A DNA stretch of 64,000 nt, taken from contig CAYTZR010000005.1 in assembly GCA_964442605.1 (NCBI GenBank), positions 1 to 64,000 on the forward strand, read 5' to 3'. The position numbers and the translations under genes were made by a program. Under the pieces are notes generated by a model. The model saw only the letters and a program-made list of their open reading frames with translations, did not search any database and had not been told where the DNA came from. Source of the stretch: Monoglobus sp964442605. Its GTDB lineage: Bacteria > Bacillota > Clostridia > Monoglobales > Monoglobaceae. Each line of letters starts with the position of its first letter. The first letter of the stretch is position 1. Of the stretch, positions 58,773 to 64,000 are shown in pieces.

Positions 58773-59314
58773 TCATTTTTTAATCCATTTTTCCGAATTA
58801 TCTATAATGATTTCTTTTCTTCTACTTCTCGATAGCCCCGTAAAATTAAATACATTTTCCGCATATTTTTCTCTGATATCTTGCGTTGTGCCAATTTTAT
58901 GAGCTGGGTTTCCGGCTATTACACTTCCTTCTTCTTCTATACTTTTAGAAATTACGCTTCCGGCACCAACAATTGTATTTTTTGCTATTGTCACTCCAGG
59001 TAATATAATGGCTCCTGAACCTATAAAACAATCATCTTCAATCATAATCTTTCCAACAAAGTCTGTCCCATCTTTAAAACATTTAATAGCTGAATTATCA
59101 TGAGTTATCAATGAGACATTTGTTGAAATCGTCACATTATTTCCTATTTGTATTAGATATGGTTCGCCTGTAGAAATCTTACTAAATAGTCTGCACCCCC
59201 CCCGATTTGCATACCAGTATATCTATATCTATCAATACGTATTTTCATAGAATCTTTGTTTAAGAATTGATATATTTTTTCCATAACTCTAAACTTTAAT
59301 ATCTTCAGATTCAT
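58773..59314 (-). pseudogene. Left-handed beta-helix acyltransferase, out of frame at a G8 tract
   Basis: ATG at 59314 with an AGAGGA site begins MNLKILKFRVMEKIYQFLNK and stays open through YTGMQIGGG; at the G8 run (plus-strand C8, 59196-59203) the frame shifts and stops 13 codons later. One extra G (or two fewer) restores LFSKISTGEPYLIQIGNNVT and then ISTNVSLITHDNS, hexapeptide repeats DCFIGSGAIILPGVTIAKNT and IVGAGSVISKS, and the end at 58773, giving 180 residues. The protein is a CapG/WcaF-like O-acetyltransferase of surface polysaccharide. No other damage is seen, so it is probably a phase-variable gene in its OFF state rather than a dead one; a base-calling error is the alternative. Confidence 0.8.
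59196..59203. repeat. Homopolymer C8/G8 tract inside the acyltransferase
   Basis: Eight consecutive C on the plus strand, within a very AT-rich region where such a run is unexpected. It is exactly where the reading frame breaks. Confidence 0.95.
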
Positions 59315-59333
59315 TATTATTCCTCTTCTACTA

Positions 59334-60779
59334 TCATTTCAATATAGTTTTAAATAAATATCTTAATCTTCTTTTATCAATTATGTATAAAAAAATCCAA
59401 GATATAACCATATAAATTACTATACCTATTAAAATTTCAATAAAAATACCTATAAACGAATTTGCTACTACATCTTCAAGTCTTTTGATTAGTATATACA
59501 TAGAAAATCCAGCAACCAAAAAAAACCATGAATCTCTTATAAATCTAATAAAATCTAGTTCTCGCCTTACAGCAAAACACTGAATAAACATAACTATAAA
59601 TTCTGCTGCAAGAGTTCCTAATACAGCACCCATAGGCCCCAAACTCGAAATCAGCGAAATATTTATAATAAAGTTAATCACCGCACCTGCTATGACTGAA
59701 AAGATATATTGCTTATCTTTCTCCTTCGGAATTAGATATTGTGTACGAATTACACATGCTATCGAAGTAAAAACAATAATGGGAGTTAAATAAATAACTA
59801 ATTTTGTGCTCGCCCTAAAATCTTCACCATAATAAAGTGGCACAAAACGTTCTGCTATTGCTGCCATTCCAAATGCCATTCCAATTGATAGTGCCATCAC
59901 TAATTGCATAGAATCTCTAATAAAAATACTAGACTTTTCCGCTTCACCACGGGCACAGAGATTCGACATTTTGGGCATCATGACTGTTCCTATTGAAGTT
60001 ACTATAGTTAATGGGATTGTCACTAACCTATCAGCATTTTCATATAATCCAGTATCAACCATTGAGCCAATAAAACCAATCATGATTTTATCCATGATAT
60101 GATATAAACTAACAGCAATTACTGGTATAAAAAGAATTACGTTAGGTTTAATATGCCTTATAACATCATCTTTTTCTGGGATTGAATATGATACATACTT
60201 TGAAAGATTAATCCATAAATAAAATGAACTTATAAAATATCCTAATGATAAAATTAATGTGTATATCCATATATCCTCTTTTTCTTTAACAAAAACAAAT
60301 ATACATAAAGTTGTGCATATTTTTATAATACCACTTCGAATAACTATCATCTTAAATTTTTCTATTCCATAGAAGAACCATGATACATCAAACATTGCTG
60401 AACTAACATATAAAGTCTGAAGTAATGCAATATAAAAATATTGATTATGGATAACAAAAATAAAAATCAAATATATTATTAAAGATGTCGTTGAAAACAA
60501 CGTCTGCATTGTATAAATGCTTGAGAATTCTTTATTCAATTTATCTTTACTATCACGTACCTTAGCAATAGATCTATTCCCATAATTTGCAAGTCCCATT
60601 TGTGCAAAAAGTACAAAATAATTAGCAATGGAATATGTATATGTATATTGACCTATACCTTCCGCTCCTAATACTCTTGATATATATGGTGCTGTAATAA
60701 AAGGTAATATCATAACCAGAACTTGATATGTCATATTAAAAAGAATATTGGATTTTGTAGTATTTTTCTGTGTACTCAT
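59334..60779 (-). CDS. Polysaccharide flippase (Wzx/MurJ-like, MATE fold)
   Basis: 481 residues with about 14 hydrophobic segments. N-terminus LFNMTYQVLVMILPFITAPY, then ISRVLGAEGIGQYTYTYSIA, NYFVLFAQMGLANYGNRSIA are typical of oligosaccharide flippases of the polysaccharide-synthesis group. Moves the lipid-linked repeat unit across the membrane. ATGA overlap with the upstream glycosyltransferase gene. AT-rich codon use, unlike genes before 58 kb. Confidence 0.93.
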   Translation of the reverse strand: MSTQKNTTKSNILFNMTYQVLVMILPFITAPYISRVLGAEGIGQYTYTYSIANYFVLFAQMGLANYGNRSIAKVRDSKDKLNKEFSSIYTMQTLFSTTSLIIYLIFIFVIHNQYFYIALLQTLYVSSAMFDVSWFFYGIEKFKMIVIRSGIIKICTTLCIFVFVKEKEDIWIYTLILSLGYFISSFYLWINLSKYVSYSIPEKDDVIRHIKPNVILFIPVIAVSLYHIMDKIMIGFIGSMVDTGLYENADRLVTIPLTIVTSIGTVMMPKMSNLCARGEAEKSSIFIRDSMQLVMALSIGMAFGMAAIAERFVPLYYGEDFRASTKLVIYLTPIIVFTSIACVIRTQYLIPKEKDKQYIFSVIAGAVINFIINISLISSLGPMGAVLGTLAAEFIVMFIQCFAVRRELDFIRFIRDSWFFLVAGFSMYILIKRLEDVVANSFIGIFIEILIGIVIYMVISWIFLYIIDKRRLRYLFKTILK

Positions 60780-61690
60780 TTTTTTACCTTTTTTCTATTT
60801 AATTTAATCCGAACATAGGAAATAGCATATCTATATACTTCAACCTGAAATGGGAAAAAATCCATTCTACATCCCTTAATATAAAAGTAACATGCCCGTC
60901 GAAAATTTTTTTGACTTAAATGATCAAAAAATATAAATCTATATGTTTTTAAATAAACTCTTTTTTTAAATCCTGGTTTTCTTTTATCTATAGATTCAAT
61001 CGTATCACCAAACACATTTAAATAATTTTCTTTTGTTTTTTCTAAAGAATCACCATGTAATTCATTTTCTCCTTCATTAACTCCAAATTCAATTAAAGGC
61101 TCTTCAATCGCCCCTAATAAGTGTTTTTTAAAAAATCTCAGAAGCATTTCATAATCTTGGTGCCTTCTAAAACTCACATCAAAACCATTAATATCTTCAA
61201 GCGCACTGCGCCTAAACATTAATGCAGAAGTAGTTGGTGAAAATGTTTCTAACAAAATTTCTTCGGATAAATCTCCTTGTAATTTTCCACAAATAACTTG
61301 TCCATTTTGAAATCTTCCACAATAAACTGCATCATACTCTATATTACTTTCTAGAAATGCTACTTCCTTTTCTAATTTTTCAGGGTAGAAGAAATCGTCA
61401 TCATCCAAAAATGAAATATATTTTCCGCGTGAATGCTTAATTCCTGTGTTTCTTGCGGCTGCTCCATTCATATTTTTTTCATGTTTTAAATAAATCACTT
61501 TCCTATTATTCTTATATGCCAACATTATGTCTTCAGTGATTGCTCTAAAGTTGGTATCAGGATCATTATCATCGACAACAATAATTTCTATCTCTTCAAT
61601 AGTTTGATTGAGCGCAGAATCAATCGCTACAGTAAGTCGATCTGCCCTTTTATAAGTTGGAATAATTACACTAACTATTATTTCGTTCAT
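60776..61690 (-). CDS. Family 2 glycosyltransferase
   Basis: 304 residues, GT-A fold, cytoplasmic. VSVIIPTYKRADRLTVAIDS (about 6-25), IEIIVVDDNDPDTNF (about 33-47), AAARNTGIKHSRGKYISFLD (about 77-96) with the DDD metal motif, and a later RHQDYEML near 177-184 with the likely base. The sugar donor cannot be told. Its end overlaps the flippase start and its start overlaps the polymerase gene by 20 bases. Confidence 0.93.
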   Translation of the reverse strand: MNEIIVSVIIPTYKRADRLTVAIDSALNQTIEEIEIIVVDDNDPDTNFRAITEDIMLAYKNNRKVIYLKHEKNMNGAAARNTGIKHSRGKYISFLDDDDFFYPEKLEKEVAFLESNIEYDAVYCGRFQNGQVICGKLQGDLSEEILLETFSPTTSALMFRRSALEDINGFDVSFRRHQDYEMLLRFFKKHLLGAIEEPLIEFGVNEGENELHGDSLEKTKENYLNVFGDTIESIDKRKPGFKKRVYLKTYRFIFFDHLSQKNFRRACYFYIKGCRMDFFPFQVEVYRYAISYVRIKLNRKKVKK

Positions 61691-62858
61691 TTATATCCTC
61701 TCCTTTTCTCGGATTATTATATTTTAGCGAACTAATCGCTCCAATAAATATGACAAATGCACTTTCATCGAAAATACTTCCGGAAATAAAATATCTCAAA
61801 AACATTGTACATATAAAAAATATACAAATAACCCTTCTCATTCCTGAACTATAAAATAATCTTTTGATTATATATATAAATAATCCAAGAATAAAAATAC
61901 TACCCACTAACCATCCAAATGAAATAAGCACTTCATAAAAAATATTATGTGCATACACTCCCTCACGAAGAACTGTTCGATCATAATACAAGCCATACAC
62001 ATTAAGCCCCATATTTTTAAGGACTTGTTTACATTGTATATAAATGCTTTGACGTCCTGAATCATCGGTCAAGCTTCCCACACCTAGTCGATTAATAATA
62101 TAAGATGTTTCTGCAAACTGGCTCTGAATAATTAATGGGATAATTATTTGAATGACCAAATAAGATAATATAATTGCAATTAACATATATACTAGATATT
62201 TAATATTTCCTTTTTCTTGATATAAAATTATAAACCACGTTGATATAAAAAGAATTATAAGCCACAATAGTGGACCTCGTGCCCCATAAATTAGACCCTC
62301 AAGTAACCCAATTCCAAGGAAGATCCATTGTATTCTTTTTTTGTAACAAAATGCAGCAATAAATATTATACCCCACACTGGTAATAAATCATAAGAAAAA
62401 GACATATAATTCGTATTATCAAATTCTAACAACTTTCCCAAAAAAGATAGTAGTACTATAATGTCAGAGAAAAGCAGAAACGATGTTGTACTGAAAAGCT
62501 TTTCCCAATCATCTACCCGAGTGACGATCAACGCTGTAATGGGAATAGTTAGTATTAGCATCATTTGAACATCGCTGCTTCCATAATATTGCCTTGCAGC
62601 ATCTGTTGAAATCAAAAAATTAATTCCGAAAAAGCCCCATGTAATAAGTAATATTAATATAGATTGTTTGTAAAGTTTATGTTTTATTAATCCTTTTATT
62701 GCCAACAAAATTATTGCTAGATAAATAATTTCCAGCAAATACGGGACATTAATACCAAAAAAATTTAACAAAAAATAAATACATCTGTATATCGGATGAG
62801 ATAATAACAACAAATATGTACATAATAAAAATGTACTGTCATTTTGTTTATTTTCCAT
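61671..62858 (-). CDS. O-antigen/capsule polymerase-like membrane protein (Wzy)
   Basis: 395 residues with about 11-12 hydrophobic segments and a larger loop near 230-290 (QSQFAETSYIINRLGVGSLT and following, then YDRTVLREGVYAHNIFYEVL with the Wzy/WaaL-type HN motif). The layout fits a polymerase joining repeat units outside the membrane. Sequence of such proteins diverges strongly, so the role is taken from topology and its place between glycosyltransferases and the flippase. Confidence 0.8.
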   Translation of the reverse strand: MENKQNDSTFLLCTYLLLLSHPIYRCIYFLLNFFGINVPYLLEIIYLAIILLAIKGLIKHKLYKQSILILLITWGFFGINFLISTDAARQYYGSSDVQMMLILTIPITALIVTRVDDWEKLFSTTSFLLFSDIIVLLSFLGKLLEFDNTNYMSFSYDLLPVWGIIFIAAFCYKKRIQWIFLGIGLLEGLIYGARGPLLWLIILFISTWFIILYQEKGNIKYLVYMLIAIILSYLVIQIIIPLIIQSQFAETSYIINRLGVGSLTDDSGRQSIYIQCKQVLKNMGLNVYGLYYDRTVLREGVYAHNIFYEVLISFGWLVGSIFILGLFIYIIKRLFYSSGMRRVICIFFICTMFLRYFISGSIFDESAFVIFIGAISSLKYNNPRKGEDINERNNS

Positions 62859-63648
62859 CCTTCACCAAACCTTCCTTTTGTTTATTAATGTCATTTTCAT
62901 AAATACCCTTCAAAGAATATAGCAATGCCTCTTTCATACTAGAGTCTTTATAATATATATCATATTTTGTCAACGCAAAGTACGCACAATATATTATAGA
63001 AAAAATCAATCCATATACATATCTTGTTGTCTTACCCCTATTGTAAAAATACTCTGCATTAAACCCATGAAACCACGTCGACTGCTCTTGTGCCACACTT
63101 GCTATTTCCACCGGTTCATAATATATTTTTAATTTCTTTTTATAACAATCAAGCAAAAACTTATTTTCTTCACCTGAACCATTTAATGTTCCAGCTCCCA
63201 CTAAAGTATCAAATTCAATCTTATTCTTTATTGCTTCTAGTCGAAAAGAAATTTGACAAGAAGATACTCGCATCAAATCCAAGATACTTAGTCGTTTTCG
63301 TTTTCCTCCGAATCGATCTGATTTATTTATCATTTTAAATATTATCAAATCCGCGTCTGGTATATCATTATAAGCATTAATAATTATTTTCTCCAAATCA
63401 TCAACAAATACCTCATCATCATCACTTAACAAACACACATCCGCATCTGCCAACTCAATTGCTATGTTTCTACTTTTAGACAAGCCTCTGGAGGTTGTAT
63501 TGTAAACAGTGTGGCAATTATTCAAACATACTTTTGAATTATTATTACATTGATTAATTACTAATGTATTAACCTTAGATAAATTTGAGTTTTCGATAAT
63601 GGAATAGTCCTCTGCATACATACAGCTTATTAAAACTTCAAGGTTCAC
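62848..63648 (-). CDS. Glycosyltransferase (GT-A, family 2-like)
   Basis: 266 residues from GTG at 63648, which follows GAGGTGA; a GTG at 63657 overlaps that site. The start NLEVLISCMYAEDYSIIENS, RGLSKSRNIAIELADADVCL and LSDDDEVFVDDLEKII (DDDE metal motif, near 75-90) fit a compact GT2-type enzyme; the C-terminal part has one hydrophobic segment (YVYGLIFSIIYCAYFAL). Overlaps the polymerase gene by 11 bases. Confidence 0.85.
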   Translation of the reverse strand: MNLEVLISCMYAEDYSIIENSNLSKVNTLVINQCNNNSKVCLNNCHTVYNTTSRGLSKSRNIAIELADADVCLLSDDDEVFVDDLEKIIINAYNDIPDADLIIFKMINKSDRFGGKRKRLSILDLMRVSSCQISFRLEAIKNKIEFDTLVGAGTLNGSGEENKFLLDCYKKKLKIYYEPVEIASVAQEQSTWFHGFNAEYFYNRGKTTRYVYGLIFSIIYCAYFALTKYDIYYKDSSMKEALLYSLKGIYENDINKQKEGLVKDGK

Positions 63649-63657
63649 AAACTTCAC

Positions 63658-64000
63658 CTCATTGCACTTTATTTTCTATAATCTCTATAATTTCTCAATA
63701 GGAAATCTCACGATCACACTTTTCTTGAGCACATCTTCTAAAATTAGCCACATTTATAATCTAAGTTCTCTGTCTTTCATATCGTTGCAAAACATTTCAG
63801 AGGCACACACAATTTTTTTGCCTTTGAAAACATTGTTTTCTCATATCCTACTAATCTTGCTTATCAGTTATATCCCCCCGCCATTGATGATATACTCTAT
63901 AGTTCCACACCTATACATGATCAAAATGACCGGTTTTGCCAATAATCATGTAAGTTTTAAAATAAATCAATCAATTTTTTTGCAGACATATTTACTATAA
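63658..64000 (-). pseudogene. Decayed polysaccharide gene, possibly pyruvyl transferase
   Basis: No frame is open throughout, but protein-like pieces appear in successive frames on the minus strand: NMSAKKLIDLF, MIIGKTGHFDHV, IEYIINGGG (with a G6 run near 63876-63881), ARLVGYEKTMFSKAKKLCVP followed by LKCFATI, and a tail EIIEIIENKVQ. The NGGG and AKKL pieces are reminiscent of polysaccharide pyruvyl transferases. At least three frame changes are needed, so it is a remnant; it continues beyond the window. Confidence 0.45.

Noticed and set aside
58773..59135. Short 120-residue acetyltransferase starting at the internal ATG 59135
   Set aside because: No ribosome-binding site there; upstream codons in the same frame plus the intact 5' part show it is the 3' half of a longer gene broken at the G8 tract.
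1..64000. tRNA, rRNA genes, prophage or replication origin
   Set aside because: No cloverleaf, rRNA-like segment, phage gene set or DnaA-box cluster was noticed by eye; a tRNA scan would be decisive.

Overview
The window comes from the chromosome of an endospore-forming, anaerobic Clostridia-type Firmicute. Evidence: sporulation genes (SpoIID-like, SpoIIID, a YtxC-like and a Spo0E-like protein), [FeFe]-hydrogenase maturase HydG with a TM1266-type regulator, a V-type (probably Na+) ATPase, Firmicute class III FBPase, Lgt/UppP, an LPXTG-type wall protein with a class B sortase, and AGGAGG ribosome-binding sites with many TTG/GTG starts. Uronate catabolism with a TRAP transporter, glycerate use and a GH140-like hydrolase point to a plant-polysaccharide (pectin) user, perhaps a gut Monoglobus- or Oscillospiraceae-like organism; the taxon is inference only.

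Layout. 0-9 kb: RlmD, a leaderless RNase M5-like gene, an M20 hydrolase, a small four-cysteine protein, a GME-fold protein and a YtxC-like protein, then a glycerate module (CdaR regulator, glycerate kinase, GntP permease). 9-12.5 kb: SpoIID-like protein, QueA and Tgt (queuosine). 12.6-16 kb: a lysine/DAP operon (asd, dapA, dapB, stand-alone aspartokinase-type ACT protein). 16-27 kb: cell-surface genes: subtilisin, polysaccharide deacetylase, transglutaminase, a 2023-residue adhesin and its sortase. 27-33 kb: uronate operon (DctPQM, UxuA, UxuB) and UppP. 34-40 kb: YfmF, YfmH, Lgt, Spo0E-like protein, then a structured leader RNA in front of the hydrogenase genes. 40-53 kb: citrate synthase, RNase HI, FBPase and a nine-gene V-ATPase operon. 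53-58.5 kb: SpoIIID, CysE, CysS, Mini-III, YitT and a GH140-like enzyme. 58.6-64 kb: a much more AT-rich surface-polysaccharide cluster (acyltransferase, Wzx, two glycosyltransferases, Wzy) with broken genes at both ends.

The strongest second-look items are: (1) a G8 tract that puts an otherwise intact polysaccharide acyltransferase out of frame by one base, suggesting phase variation; (2) an approximately 235-nt RNA ahead of the hydrogenase genes in which two copies of AATCCT compete for one terminator arm; (3) two Rho-independent terminators whose loops contain related IS-end-like sequences in the same orientation; (4) three extended -10 promoters spaced 11 bp apart; (5) a ten-unit 11-bp array upstream of cdaR; and (6) a leaderless promoter. 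Many intergenic regions here carry exact short tandem duplications (units of 8, 10, 11, 14, 18, 19 and 22 bp), which seems to be a habit of this genome.
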